Below, piece by piece: positions 37,648 through 49,834 of a stretch of 64,000 nt of DNA. The DNA comes from Apostichopus japonicus (taxonomy: Eukaryota; Echinodermata; Holothuroidea; Aspidochirotida; Stichopodidae). The notes under the pieces were generated by a model. It made no database searches, was not told the DNA's origin, and was given only the letters and a program-made list of their open reading frames with translations. The translations under genes and the position numbers were made by a program. Positions within the stretch are counted from its first letter, which is position 1, and each line of letters begins with the position of its first letter. The stretch is from contig NC_092568.1 in assembly GCF_037975245.1 (NCBI RefSeq), positions 19,140,001 to 19,204,000 of the forward strand, written 5' to 3'.

Positions 37648-37957
37648 TATACAGATATGTATTATATTATAATTATATGTATGTCATTTACCGAGTTGCT
37701 ATTTCAATAGGAGAACGAAAACCAAATTAGACGCACATGCAGAAAGGTCTCCTGATTTTTACAAGCCTGGTTGAAAAACTGTACATATTATTTCATAGAA
37801 TGACACGCATACCTGCAGTTTAGTTCTGTGGCCACCTTTAAACTGTGATGAAAGATCATTTTTGACCATATCACCTCAATATGCTGTTGATGTACTTACC
37901 CTCTGAAATAGTTAAGGAAAGAGTAACCAATAACAATGTTATAATTGACCGTTCCAT
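30863..37957 (-). CDS. Gene C: divergent alpha-type nicotinic-like Cys-loop receptor, 8 exons
   Basis: Coding exons, in transcript order: 37957-37900, 37419-37265, 36274-36230, 35657-35548, 34103-33917, 33439-33082, 32138-31955, 31172-30863; total 1407 nt, 468 residues, all introns GT-AG. The signal peptide is [20 protein letters not shown]. The protein has loop [11 protein letters not shown], a Cys-loop with FPFD (Cys158-Cys172), loop C YKCCPTPY (Cys223-Cys224), M1 with [10 protein letters not shown]2 [14 protein letters not shown] and M4 near the C-terminus ([20 protein letters not shown]). The residue after the Cys-loop Ser is Tyr179, and loop D has Thr, as in gene A. By eye it is closest to gene A. 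Polyadenylation and promoter signals were not resolved. The family assignment is firm; assembly as homomer or heteromer with A or B is unknown. Confidence 0.9.
33547..33840 (+). repeat. tRNA-derived SINE with (CATA)n tail
   Basis: The head reads gtgttagctcagtggtgaac, a good Pol III box A (TAGCTCAGTGG), and is partly triplicated upstream (aggagtgttagc at 33545 and 33557). It continues through a body with cttcggtcagcttgcggctt and ends in a catacatacatac tail at 33784-33848. A clear box B is missing, so it is probably not a functional tRNA gene. It lies in a gene C intron. Confidence 0.6.
34942..35194. mobile_element. Foldback MITE, 253 bp, candidate TTA target duplication
   Basis: Almost the whole element is one inverted repeat: cactgtaaatcttaag at the left, its inverse cttta-agatttacagtag at the right, meeting at ggatttgttggaattaca near 35068. 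Long matched arm blocks such as ggtagcatgtgct / agcacatgctacc lie in between. TTA flanks both ends (34939-34941, 35195-35197), which would fit PIF/Harbinger-type MITEs, but 3 bp is weak evidence. It lies in a gene C intron. Confidence 0.75.
37500..37680. repeat. (TA)n and (GATA)n microsatellite
   Basis: TA tracts followed by about ten tagatagatagata units, in gene C intron 1, about 80 bp downstream (transcript sense exon 2 side) of exon 2. Confidence 0.93.
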
Positions 37958-39517
37958 TTTGGTTTTGTCACACTTATATACATATACAGACAATGGTTTG
38001 ACGCTCTGCCTTCTCTATATTGTAAATCGTTGTCACAGTTTTAACCCTTTACGCAGAACAACTAATAGTCATCGTTAAGAACTTCAAAATGATATTTACC
38101 ACTTGGAATTATAATTGTCTCCAGTAAATTTATTGCCTTATTATTATTGTTTGAAGTGCAAAGCCCATTAATAACCGATCAAAATTGTTTGCTTTACATC
38201 AACACTTCGTGCACTTTTAATGTCTAACCAAACTTATTATTTATGGCTCAAGTGATTCTTATATTATGTACATTTAGTGTTGTCGGTATGTTGAATTAAT
38301 TTGAACGATTCATTTCATTTTGAAAGGTCACGAGAACTAGCGTGGTATATACCGATACATGCGTCCGCTGGTCTCTTATTTACGAAGATCCAGAGAGGAC
38401 ATGGTTGAAAAAAATTATGACGTACGTACGTAATATTTATTACGTACGTACGTAATATTTATTACGTACACACGTGATAATTTTACGTTCTATACCGAAG
38501 ATAGTAAGAAGTGGCGGTACGCGGTACGTTTATATATACTGTAACATATTTGTCTACATGCAAGATACGTACACCACATGTGAAGTCAAGCTTGTAGTTA
38601 ACTAAAAAATGCCGGAGACATACAAGGTACGTTCGTTCGACTAACACCTCAGGTGTGTCTGTGCTTAGGCTTGCCACGATATAAAAATGGCCACATCTAC
38701 AATGTCTGAATGTTTCCTGCGATACAAGAAAAGGCTCCTCAGAATGCGTCTGAGATATATTTCGCTAACTATTATCCGATGCTTTGCTGTTAAGTATTAA
38801 AGGATTTTCTTCTGGCTAAACCCTAAATTAAAGTACATTCGAACAAGTTCATCCCTCTACTTATTTGATATGAAGATGTATCCCGCAGTATATAACGTAG
38901 GCTCCCTTACGTTAGACAAGTGTAAACATAGGCTACGTATACGTAGGCCTACATTCGATATCATTATTTAATACGTACGTGATAATCACTACATAAGTAC
39001 GTAATAATTACGTACCTACATGCGTATGTGTGTGTGTGCGGGCGTGTGTGTATGTGTGCACGTGCGTTTGTTTTTCTATCTGACCGAGGACTTGAACAAA
39101 AGAATTCCAGGTCCTCGGTTGTGATTTCTAAAGAATCACCACGTCCTCGGAAGAATTTCTATTGTATGGGGTATTGTTAAGGTTGGGGTACGTGGATTTG
39201 AACAATGGAAAATACAATGGGGTCCTCGGTTGGAATGTAAAACCAACATGTGTGTGTGTGTGTGCGTGTACGCCCGTGTCACGATGCTTGTGTGGATGTG
39301 TGTGAGTGAAGGAATCCTATAGATAAGAGAAAGTTTCAACTAGTCTGCTTCCTTGTTCCTTGTATATCCCTTTCACTTCCTGATCAGCCAATATAAAGTT
39401 TGTATCAGTTTCATATTGCAGATTTTAAGCATCGCGAGAATTTATAAACAAGTTGTATATGAAATAGTTCTTCACAGAATTAGTTCTTGCTTGTGAACAG
39501 AAATAGAAAAGGCAAAG
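37958..39517. other. Divergent intergenic region between gene C and GRL1
   Basis: Gene C (minus) and GRL1 (plus) start at opposite ends of this 1.56-kb gap, so both promoters should lie here. At 38420-38470 the palindromic unit acgtacgtacgtaatattta occurs twice. TG-rich tracts lie at 39025-39070 and 39248-39310. Between them, gaccgaggac, ggtcctcggt, cgtcctcgg and ggtcctcggt form an interrupted set of inverted and direct repeats (39080-39232). No TATA box is obvious. Confidence 0.5.
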
Positions 39518-41614
39518 ATGGATACCAACAACGAAGGATATCTTCTTAATTCGAGTCCATTGTCGGTAAACTATGATAATGGAGAGATCAGGAATGTGAA
39601 CAACTGTTTAAAAGCTTTAATGTGGCTTCATGGCGTTGTGACTTGGCCGTTGTCTACAGGGACAACTTCTGCAATGTTTGATGATCACGGTAAATTTAAG
39701 GGTTTTTGTTTTATTTAAATGCAAAACTTTATGTTTACAAAGAAGGACCGAGAATTAGAAATACATAATCACTTAAAAAAAAATCATGATCCGCTTTGTT
39801 TCAATGTTAAGTAAAATACTTTCTAATCATATGAATAGAAATTGTTAGTTTGTCATTTATTATCATTTTGGTTATCCGATAAGTGATATCATAGTTTAAT
39901 TGCCTCCCTTGAAACACCAATGTTGTCTAAAAATGATAAAATATAACATGAGAGCAGTGCTTGAAGTATGTCATCAACTTCATCAACCTGTTAAATCAGC
40001 AAAAGTAAGACAAGAAAAATATGTATGCACAAACTATGTATACAATATATATTTATATAATACAAACTTTGTACACAATATATATATATAATACAAACTT
40101 TGTACACAATATATATAATACAAACTTTGTGAGATAATACAAGTTAAACCCTCGAATTACGGATTTCGAGAATGGTGTTTCTTCAATGAAGTAATATGCC
40201 ATTAGAAAGCTTTTTTTCCATATACGTTGGCTTTCTTCATCTGTATTATAAAGAAGGTACGTTTTCAAACGATTGGTTGACAAAGTAATATGTCACTGCC
40301 ACAAAGTATCGGTAAACAGGTGTTTACTGTAAGAAAAACGGGAGCATTCCTTGTTTAACTGAATCTTATAAGAAATTAAAATGGAAGGAATTTGATGTAC
40401 TTGTTATTTAAATAAGAAATAAATAAAAAGAAAATATAAGTGAGTAAAGTAAAGTTACATGAATATTTATTTTGATCAAATTTCCTCAACTTTATTTTGA
40501 TTTTCCAGATAAAAAGAGGTGGAAGGAACGATTGACGTTCATCTCCTCGTTGATCTCTCTCGTGGTTTTAACATTTACGTCTACGGTAGCTCTAATATTG
40601 TACTTATACTGTTATTTTGGAAGGATTGACCATTTCTTACGTTTTGTGTCGCACCAATGCTACTGGCCATCATTGATGTCAGCCCAGATAATATGCTTGG
40701 CAGCTTTAATCAAGAACCAGGTGGGAAAGCGAAGGAACATCTCATGGGTAAAAGTGTTTAGCGTAAAATGTTGTGCAAGAATAATGTCCAGTTTTACATC
40801 CAAAACTGGGACGATTCCTCTTCCAAAGTGCTCGGCATTCCTGATCTTATACCTGTTAGTTCCAACAGTTCATTCTGCACTCAAGTTAACATTCTTCATA
40901 ACACTCGAGACGGAATGTCAAAATTTTCCAGAATATCTTTGGTTAATTTCTGAAATTTCAGTTGCCTACTTTTTTTCAATGTTTTGCTACTTTTTATATT
41001 TGAATCGCATTAACCTTGAGCGTGAGAGCGAGATTGCCTCGAAGTTCATCCAACAGCACGTTGGAGAGTTTGACGAATGTATTTCCACGGTTACAACATT
41101 CTTCAGAGAATACTACCAGCTTAGAAAGATATTGGTACCATGGCTCAATTTCGTTATTTTCAATTCAACATTTGGACTGACTGTGTTTTTTACGTGGAAT
41201 TTTAATGAAATCGTATTACCCTCATCTACCACTTCTGTGCCCATTACAGATTCGTATGTTACTTCTCATCACAGTGAACGTGGAATGTGCAGCTACACGT
41301 GTGATCGGGAACAATTTTTGCATGAAGATAATACTTTCGTCCTCTATAATTTAGTCGTGTTATGGAGAAATGTAATGATCGCCATTTTACCTTACTACGC
41401 TGCAAATGCCTTGGACATCAAATACGTGTGGACTGATTTCAAAATGGAAGTCAAATTCATGTATTCGGGAGGAGAGAGAAAGTTCTGGAAGGATTTGACT
41501 AATTATATGGATACGTTACATCCCAATACAACAACTGACACCATTGGTTGTTTTATTTTTCCCTTTAGTGGATTCGCATCTGCATTTTTAAGCGGAAAAC
41601 AGCAAAACTTCTAA
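39518..41614 (+). CDS. GRL1: seven-helix Gr-like candidate chemoreceptor, 2 exons
   Basis: Exon 1 is 39518-39689, exon 2 is 40509-41614; 1278 nt, 425 residues, donor CACG/GTAAAT, acceptor TTTTCCAG, phase 1. Exon 1 encodes a cytosolic-type N-terminus with LKALMWLHGVVTWPLS. Seven hydrophobic segments follow: two before the charged loop KNQVGKRRNISW, then two ending in FCYFLYLNR, a long charged helical loop (through YYQLRKILVPWLN), a fifth in FGLTVFFTW, an exposed loop with CSYTC, then a sixth and a short seventh near the C-terminus. The length, the long loop between helices 4 and 5, and the conserved segment before the last helix (DIKYVWTDFKMEVK) fit the insect Gr/Or superfamily, members of which are known in echinoderms and hemichordates. 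The C-terminal TYxxxxxQF motif of insect Grs is not kept. The gene structure is well supported; the family is an inference. Confidence 0.78.
40030..40130. repeat. AT-rich tandem repeat of about 29 bp
   Basis: The unit tacaaactttgtacacaata, with a variable tata tail, occurs about four times in the GRL1 intron. Confidence 0.85.
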
Positions 41615-43451
41615 ACCGTTATAAACAAGCAAAACCTTTATGTTCTTCGGCCTTGTTGACTTAGGGAACCATTTTAAGCAGAGATGGACTTAATCCGTGG
41701 AAAACAAAGGAACCGCTACATTAATTGAATACAAAAATTAGTTAAGGATATGCTAATTACCTTTTAATGTATTCTACGAAACTGATTTTTATAGACATGT
41801 CAACTTGTTTGGTACTCAATCCCGGAGTTATGACAAGAAACAACAATTTAGTTATTTTACATCGAGTTGGGTGTTAAGGTCGTCTTAAGGTTTTGCCTGC
41901 TAGCAAATGGTTTTTAATATCGCGACATAGATATATCAATAAATACGCTAAATTAGATGTTACATTTTATCATTATCAGTTTAGCTATAAACCATGTATA
42001 CTCATGAGAAAGTTATATATATTTTGGTTTTAGATTCTCACTCCGTTACTAATGTCTATTTCGTGCGAACAGCCAAGAGGTATATTTTTAAGAACTACAA
42101 AAATGTATTTCTCGTTTATGATACGAATCCATATATAGTATTCCTGAAAATGTCTAAAGGAATAGAACTTGTTTTTAATTATACTTTACTCGTACCTACC
42201 GTAGATCTTAGGTTAACATTTTCAACACTTTCTCTGTGTCGCTTATATCAGACGGTTAACTTTAGTATTACTGAAGGTTTCGCCGAATGATGTTACACAG
42301 GAAATAACTTTCTGTTTTCTATACTACCTAGCTCAGAAGTTATAAGAGATATAAAAATCAGCATACAATGCTTTCGGACGAATGAAAGTGGAAGTCTGGA
42401 CTAATTAGACTCAAATTAGTATCACAGTAAGACAAGTTGTGTAAAAGGATAGTTTAAACGTGACACTGTATTTCGTTGTTACGGTGTGTGTGTTGGCAAG
42501 TATAGTGCGTGATGCAGTACTTCGATCTATCAGGCCACTGCAGTTTAATCATTATTATTTTGAATCATGAAAACGATAACAAGTTATTTTTTGTATTTTA
42601 CTTTCGTTTTAAGATATGATAACATCTACAAAGAAACAGATGCGTAAATTGATGTAAAATAATGAATTGCCCTCTTCATTAGTTCCCTTTGTTTTTGGAG
42701 TATGTTGTTAAAATTCTCAGATTATTGATATTGGGGTCTATTAGGCAAATAAAAGACCGAGATATTTGATGGCAAACAATGTAGAGCTCATACAGAAGAG
42801 TAAAATGTACGACACTGTTAGTTCAAAACTCCTATCTCAATATCTTGTCCCTACCTCTAGACAGAGGTTGATATATGGTTCGTTTGCAGTGATTGCGTAG
42901 CAGTCTTTCCCCTCTGCGGTTAGAATTGCATTAAAATGAAACCCCTTTGTAGAAATGTTATTCTTCTTTGTGGATAAATAATTGATACATTATAAAGAAA
43001 CACAAATATACTTTCAGCTCACTTGTCATTCATGATAACAAAATTTATTCTGCTGTTTGTGAGATCATTTACAAAATTTCACAAAATTACAACAACAAAA
43101 TCACTGCAGAATAGAAATTCTTATTAGGATTCGATTTTAATTTAAATCAGTAAACAATAACAAAGATATGATGAAAAAACCTTCTAGTTACTAAATAAGT
43201 CTTTACATTCAACTATGTTAAAAGGGTAAACTTAATTTCAAGAGCGAATATTTGCTCGCTGTGAGCAAACCTTTAACAAAATCCTGCAGTTAAAGGATAA
43301 AACTAACCGTGCTTACACGGTATGGAAGATACAGTGACATATGACTGGAATCCCCAGCAAGAAAATGGACATGTGGGGATCACCACCAAGGGTTGCATAT
43401 AGTTCAGATCACAGGGCTTGTAACCTGGGCTCACTTTTTACATAATATTCA

Positions 43452-43490
<39 letters not shown>

Positions 43491-43909
43491 CAGCAGTTAT
43501 TTTTACAACGTTTAAGCGACCATAAATGTGGGAGAAACCCGCAAAGGCTTATGGAGTACTACTTACACATCGGGTGGATTGCAGTTCCACATTTTAACTC
43601 AAATTTGGAATCTTTTTAAGTTAGGAAGTCATTTCAGATGGGAACACCGTAGGTTGCTTTTGGATGAAAGACCCACCTTACTATGCCCGGTTGCTAAGCC
43701 TCATAGCTTCAAATGCCACCACTTGTATCCATTCGGCAAACACACCGGTCCCATTGTAGCCAAAGATTTATTTGCTCTTGTCAAGTTTATCACTTACCAG
43801 TCAGCTTCTGTTTAAGGATCTTCTAGTAAGGCAAACTAAAAATATTTAGATCATATAATGAGCATATTAGTTATGTCACATTACAGTGAACTCATTTAAA
43901 GTTTTATTC
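41615..43909. other. Shared 3' flank of the convergent GRL1 and GRL2 genes
   Basis: No further gene is visible. AATAAA at 41938-41943 is a possible poly(A) signal for GRL1. (AAT)n lies at 43456-43492 and a diverged SINE near 43640-43790. On the minus strand AATAAA also falls at 43908-43903, two bases after the GRL2 stop codon. Confidence 0.5.
43640..43790 (-). repeat. Diverged tRNA-derived SINE copy
   Basis: It shares gctaagcctca, then a ...gccacc...tatcca block and a caccgg block, with the SINE at 10632-10810 in the same relative order. Box B is degraded (minus strand GGTGGGTCTTTCATCC). Confidence 0.5.
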
Positions 43910-46724
43910 TCAGCCTTGAAAGTGGTTTCCACTTAGTACACCGCATATCACTCCAAACAATGGTATCACAAACGTCGGTACGGTCGAGGACGCTTTATCG
44001 GTGCGAAGGTGTTTGACAAACTTTCTTATGTACTCAATGTCCTTTACGTTATCAGCAGAATACATCATATTGACTTTTATTTGAAAATCATCCCAAATGT
44101 ATCGTAAATCCATTCCCCCAACAACTACCAAACCCAAAAGAACCACCATTATTTTCTCTCCAACTACCTTCAAATCAAACGGAATTAAGTGTTTCGAAGT
44201 TTCTGTTGTGGTTGAGTTTTCACCGCATTTAAGCTCGCATATCCCGTTGTGGTTTAACCAGGCCGGAATTCCCATCTCTAATGGAACCATTTCAGAAGCA
44301 TTACCGCCGCTAGAAGAATCCGAACGCCAAGTCAAAAATACCGTAATTCCGAACGAGGTGCTAAATATGATCACGTTTAACCAGGGAAATAACAACCTTC
44401 GGAGCTCCAAATATGTCTTAAATAAGGATTGTACTCTCTTCAGACACTCGGATTGACTTTGACTGTTACTTTCAATGAAGAATAAGGTGCGCTTACCTTC
44501 AGCCTGTAACGCTTTACGATTCAAATATAGGAAGTAGCAGAATGTACAATAGAAGTAAATGCTGGAGATATTTGATACGATACAAATGTACTCAGTAAAA
44601 TGACGGCAATCGGCATCCTGATTAAACCAAAAATATATTTCTAAGACGGTATTAAAGATTGCTGTCCCATAAAATAACATACAAACGCCAATTTTTGGCA
44701 ACCTACCGGTGCTTTGAAAGTTTCCATTGAAAACTTTCTGCCAAAAACTTGTTTCGCTAAACAAATTTGTCCATGTCAAATCCGTCTTCAAATTCTTTTG
44801 TCCATATCGATTTTGAAAGTTAGCGAATATGCTCAAAAATTGTACCGAGGTGATGACAGGCCAATAAAACAACACGTATGATGTGTATCGTAAAAGTTCC
44901 TTCCAATTGTGGAAAACACATTGAGTGTACCAGAACATAGTGAAAATCGAGGCAGAGATCATCAGGAGAATAGAACACATATAGGAAAAATACAATATTC
45001 GTTGTCGTTGCCGGGAAGGGCCTATAAGATGGAAAAATATTAGAAAGTGATTCGAAACAAAACATAGCAACCTCTTGTTCCTTACGTTAGAATGCAAAAG
45101 GTTTGAAATCAAATAATCGAAGGCGGTGAACTGACGTCAGTCTTGGTCTTCGCCTTGTAATGACGGTACATTTGTTAATGAAATATATCTAATTATTACA
45201 TGTCAACTTTCAAGCTTTCAGGGAAGTCAATTCAAGTTATATTTAATCGAATAAAAATCTCAGATAACGTTATAATGACATTTCTTATCGTTTGAAACTG
45301 ATTAGTTAAAATTAATTAAAACATATTTAACAAAGTAGCATGACTACTTCCCTATTTTTCATCGGAATATCGGCCACCAAAGCATTTAGCAACACAAACT
45401 TTTATTTTACAATAATGGAGGAACTGCAATAACTCAGTGTCTACATGATAAAAAATAGATAGATGAAGCAAGGTTTTATAAATCTACTGAGAATGGACAA
45501 ACTAGGTAAACGCATTTAGGATGCTGTTTAAACAAAAAAGGTAACGGTAATGGTCTCGGCTTTGTGAAAATAAATATGTCATTCTATCACACGACAGTAT
45601 ATTTGTTGTCTATAACCACTATAACCACTAATGCACTATAACCAATGAATAAATTTAACAATGACGGTGGCAACGGAAGTTCGACTTGATTTATACTTTT
45701 GTGGGTAACTTTTCATTCTTATTGGCAGAAGTATTCTTTTCAGTTCTTTTTAGTTGGTAAATCAGTTTGTTTGCTTGTATGTGTGAGGTTTGGTTTGGTT
45801 TAGAGTTTGCTTACATATACTTGCACCAGTTTCGTAATGTAAACTCCATCATCCAATGTATAAAGGAAAATATACAGTATCTTTTCTATCATTCTAGCTT
45901 GACTCTAGGAGGATTAAGCTCTTTAAATTGAAATAACATTTTCGTTATTATGAGGCGGGTGAAAACTTCTCAGCTTAATTTTCTTGAAACAACCGTAACC
46001 GTATTAATGACCTCATTCTAATTAAACGTGAGTTTGTTCATGTTGTACCCTCACTACATATATACTTTGAACACAAACACATTAGAAAACTAAAAATTTA
46101 TTAGATATTTTTTAAATCATATATTCACAAACTATAGTTTGCCACTGTGACAACGATAGATTAACACAGATGGAAGGAATTAATGCAAAGGGACATAACT
46201 GACAAAGGAAGGAAACGGAGTCATTATGCTGTATAAAGACTTCCCTTTTAAACTAGCAATTTGTGTAATATCATAGTAGAATATTCCATAGTTTACTTAT
46301 AATATATATGAACAACATGTATAGAGTAATGCATAACTTCCTGCTTTCACTATCATATATATAGTTAAATAGAAATATGTACATGGATGGGACATAACAC
46401 AACACACTGAATCATACTTTAAGTGTCCCATATAGTTCAGTCAATATAAATCTCGATACCTATAAGAATGTACTTAACGGAGGATTGTTCTATGTTTGTC
46501 CTTTTGAAAAGGTACAAAAAGGTTACAATAGGAAAAGCGAATCATGATTGTAACTTACCGTTTAATACGTTTCTATTAGCACCTGTACTCCATGTTTCAA
46601 CTGCAGACCTTTCGATTATACCCAAGCACCATGCCAGCAATCTCCACACAATCACCCGTCTCTTTTCATATCGAGCACCGTTTTTTCCCGGGAGTGTTTT
46701 GTCCAGTAAGCTTTGGTTTTCCAT
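43910..46724 (-). CDS. GRL2: seven-helix Gr-like candidate chemoreceptor, 2 exons
   Basis: Exon 1 is 46724-46559, exon 2 is 45021-43910; 1278 nt, 425 residues. The donor is AACG/GTAAGT, the acceptor CATCTTATAG, phase 1 at the same place as in GRL1. The N-terminus has RRVIVWRLLAWCLGII, comparable to the exon 1 helix of GRL1. Shared blocks are YWPVITSVQ in helix 2, TFCYFLYLNRK after helix 4, YLELRRLLFPWLNVIIF leading into helix 5, FGITVFLTW, an exposed loop with CELKC, and DLRYIWDDFQIKVNMMYS before the last helix. The ATG at 46724 is the first in frame. The gene points toward GRL1, tail to tail, with 2.3 kb between stop codons. Function as a ligand-gated cation channel would follow from the Gr family but is inferred only. 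Confidence 0.76.
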
Positions 46725-47705
46725 CAAAATGCCTTCTTAGATACACTTTGAACTGTGCAAGACTTGAAAAAGAATAAAAGAAACAGACAAAATTCTCGAA
46801 AGATGAAAGACCAACACCCTCTACAGAAACTATATCGGTCTCAATAATTCCGTGCACTTTCTCACCTCAACATTGGTTTCCAAGTCATAGTAAACACACA
46901 TGTAAAATTGTTTAGAGATTAAACTAAACTAAGACATAAATGTATCTAGCATGACTCCAAGTTGAATCCTATCCTAAGGCTAACGACACAAACAGGAGTA
47001 ATATCGACTATATATGGAGTGTGCCACCTTATTAAACTGTGTGCTTGTGACCTTCAACCCCGTTTCCTATACGCTGTTAAATGTTTGTCAGTGGACTTCC
47101 AATGAGGAACTGAAATCACTTTGGCATAGAAACAAGGAAGTCCCTTCCTATATATGATTTGCAATGTTCAATCGCTATAGTTGCCGTTGTGAAGATTGTT
47201 TTGTATTGGAAATACATACCCACGCAGTTCGATATATTACTCATATATGCCAACGTTACTGCAACGGGGTCAAAACGGATGTTTCCTGATGCATGCACTT
47301 CTAGTCGGACTTCTATCGTTCAGTTAGGTTGTTATTGTTGTAAACTCTATTTCTTGTACCGTTTTAGTAATAATTCAAGCACAATCGCGAATTGATTCAG
47401 ACAGCGATTTTACTTTACGTACTATGATGACTTTCGAGAATTCTTTGTAGGCCAAAAATTCATTTCTTACAAACTTCGTACGCTATCTGGAAGCATACAT
47501 TAAAAGGTAAAATTGTCACTATAGTCAGAAGACTACAATCGCCGATCAAAATGATACCACACGAAAGCGAGTTGACTCAAACAGTTGGAAGTCTGACCTC
47601 AATATATGACCGTTACTAGCAAATTTTCGAGCACAGCTACTTGACCCGGAAGTAATTGTTTCGCGCAAATCCGGTTCTACGGCCTTCGGTTCGCTACTTC
47701 CATGT
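46725..47705. other. 5' flank of GRL2
   Basis: No exon was identified. A diverged copy of the dispersed repeat seen at the window start lies near 46995-47030 (ggagtgtgccacctta). The GRL2 promoter should lie just above 46724. Confidence 0.4.
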
Positions 47706-48089
47706 ATGGATGTAATCGGTAAAATTCGCAAACATCCCAATGTCATTCGGGTTTACGAGTATCGTAGCTCGATAGAGGATACTTTAGAGACTCAAATACG
47801 ATCATTTCCGGAAAGAAACGAAGATTTTACCAATAGAACAGTGCATTTTCTTATCGACGACCAACCCAAAAATATAAAGGTAAGTCAAATCGAGTCGACG
47901 TCTATCGTTATGTGACTTTCGCGTCTTAGACAACTTTTAACCGTAAAAATAGCATTTTTGTAATATATATGCTTGAATCTTACTCATATTTTTCAGAAAA
48001 GTTGTAACTCCCCCGAAAAGTGTGATTTTTTGGTCAACGAAAATGGTGCTCCTATGTGGTTTTGGTTGCCCCTAATACATGTATCCTAA
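47706..48089 (+). CDS. Candidate small two-exon gene, 88 residues, unknown
   Basis: Exon 1 (47706-47879) encodes 58 residues beginning MDVIGKIRKHPNVIRVYEYR and stops at a strong donor (AAAG/GTAAGT, phase 0). A 117-nt intron ends in CATATTTTTCAG. Exon 2 (47997-48089) adds 30 residues starting KSCNSPEKCDFL and a TAA stop. The frame stays open across the junction and codon use looks coding-like. The sequence just upstream is richer in CG than its surroundings. No family is recognised. The intron is much shorter than those of the neighbouring genes, so a chance pairing or a fragment of a longer gene remains possible. Confidence 0.35.
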
Positions 48090-49834
48090 CGTACATAATA
48101 CACATATACACGAAAGCACCGTATCCTTTAACGTGCAGCCTAGCGCTATATGTCGACTATGATGTAGCTAGTGCTAGATTTGTAACGTCTCGTATTTTCG
48201 TAATCTTTCTATTCGGCATAGATTCTCTCATTTTTTGCGTTAATATGGAAAAATCAGGGAGTTTATAAGTCACGGTACTACTTATGGCTACTAAATAGTT
48301 AAAATTTAAAAATTCGAGGGCATAGCGCACAGTAATATTGCTGTACTAGGCCCCTAGTACAAGCCTAGGCTAGTCTATAGCCCTAGTACTTTTGCATTTA
48401 CTAAAGTAATATACTACGACAAGTTTTTACTACAGGTAGGCCCTAGCCTAGTTTTAGTAATACTAGAATACCTGCATAGTTTAGTCCAATTTTAATAATG
48501 GACTAAGGCTTTGAACCTTTAGTTCTTAGCCTACGCCTTCTTGTCCTTGTGTAATAATTCTAAGGGGCCTGTTCTTGAAAAGATTTGGACTACATAAGAT
48601 ACAATTTAGTATTATGATTATTATACAAAAATTATTAGTAGTACTAGTAGACTGCCTTTGTACTATGTATAAGTTAAGATCATGGCTTATTATGAGTTTA
48701 ATTAAAGCTGGACTGGGTGAAAATTTCCTCCATCCTGGGATCCATTTCAATGTCACTTTGTTACAAGTGTTCAAGACCGGTATTAGATCCATAACTTAAG
48801 TCTAGGCCCAATTCCCTATGCTTAATATGTAGAGCAAGATACGTAACACAGAAATAAAACTAGCTTGCTTTATACTGCTTACACTTATTGCTATTACAGT
48901 TAGACCTACTGCTGGTACTTGAGAACAATTGCACCTCATAGAGCCATGTAGTTGTACATAGCTACTTATAATTCCAGGTGACTTAAAACAAAATCAGGGA
49001 TCATTTTGTGACAACATGTTTTGCTGTTTACAATCTTTTTATTGTTATGTTGTTTTCTATGATAGGTACAGTAGTAGAAGTACTTAGTTAGTCATTCACG
49101 TACAGTCTCCCCTATGTGTGTGTGTGTGTCACACACAGATTTCTCTAAGGTGCTTTCCCATGTATATATGACCAAAAAAATGTTATTCCCAAAAAGAAGA
49201 AAAGTTTCATTCACTATTAGATTTGTTTTGTTATGTATAATGACAAACATTGCAAAATGCAGTTCCACTGGTATTAAGTATTAGCCCAGAGAGCTTCCAG
49301 AGTTTATTACATCCTCATGTTTATTATCCTCATATCTGAAGTCTTCATATAAGAGTTCATTTATAGAAATCTGTTAATAAATGTAGTCTCACATTCTATT
49401 TAATACTATATATCTTTAAGTTCCTAGCTCTGTTAAATGTACCCGTAGTAAGAAGGAATGCAGCCTGTGGATCAGTTAAGTGCCTGTTGTTACAACTCTG
49501 CTCCAAACCATTGTTTGTTTAATCAGGTTGTTTTATTAGTGTGTTACCTTTAAGCAAGTTTGTTTTCTATATATATGTAATTTACATTTTTCCTCAGTTT
49601 CTGTTATACTCGTATAGAAAGAACAAGTTGTGGGCAGCAACAGGCTGTAATATACTCAGCAGTCTCATGCCAATTCTCTAGCTAACTCGAACAGGTTATT
49701 GGCCCAGACACATGCACTGGAAGTTAACTGTGTAGAATAGATTGTTGTTTGGAATTTATGTGCTGATTTTGGAACCATTTCTTGGGAAATGTCGGTACTT
49801 AAATTGGTTAATTTAGTCGTGACAACTGACCAAT
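48090..49834. other. Intergenic, no gene seen
   Basis: AT-rich sequence with scattered 'ctagtac/gtactag' and 'cctagg' words (48340-48470) and a short TG tract at 49117-49130. The last few hundred bases may be an LTR or leader of the adjacent gag remnant, but LTR ends were not located. Confidence 0.4.

Noticed and set aside
40768-40953. Alternative frame within GRL1
   Set aside because: It is a shadow of the well-supported GRL1 exon 2 frame.
44097-44456. Plus-strand 119-residue frame
   Set aside because: It is antisense to GRL2 exon 2 and shares no coding features.
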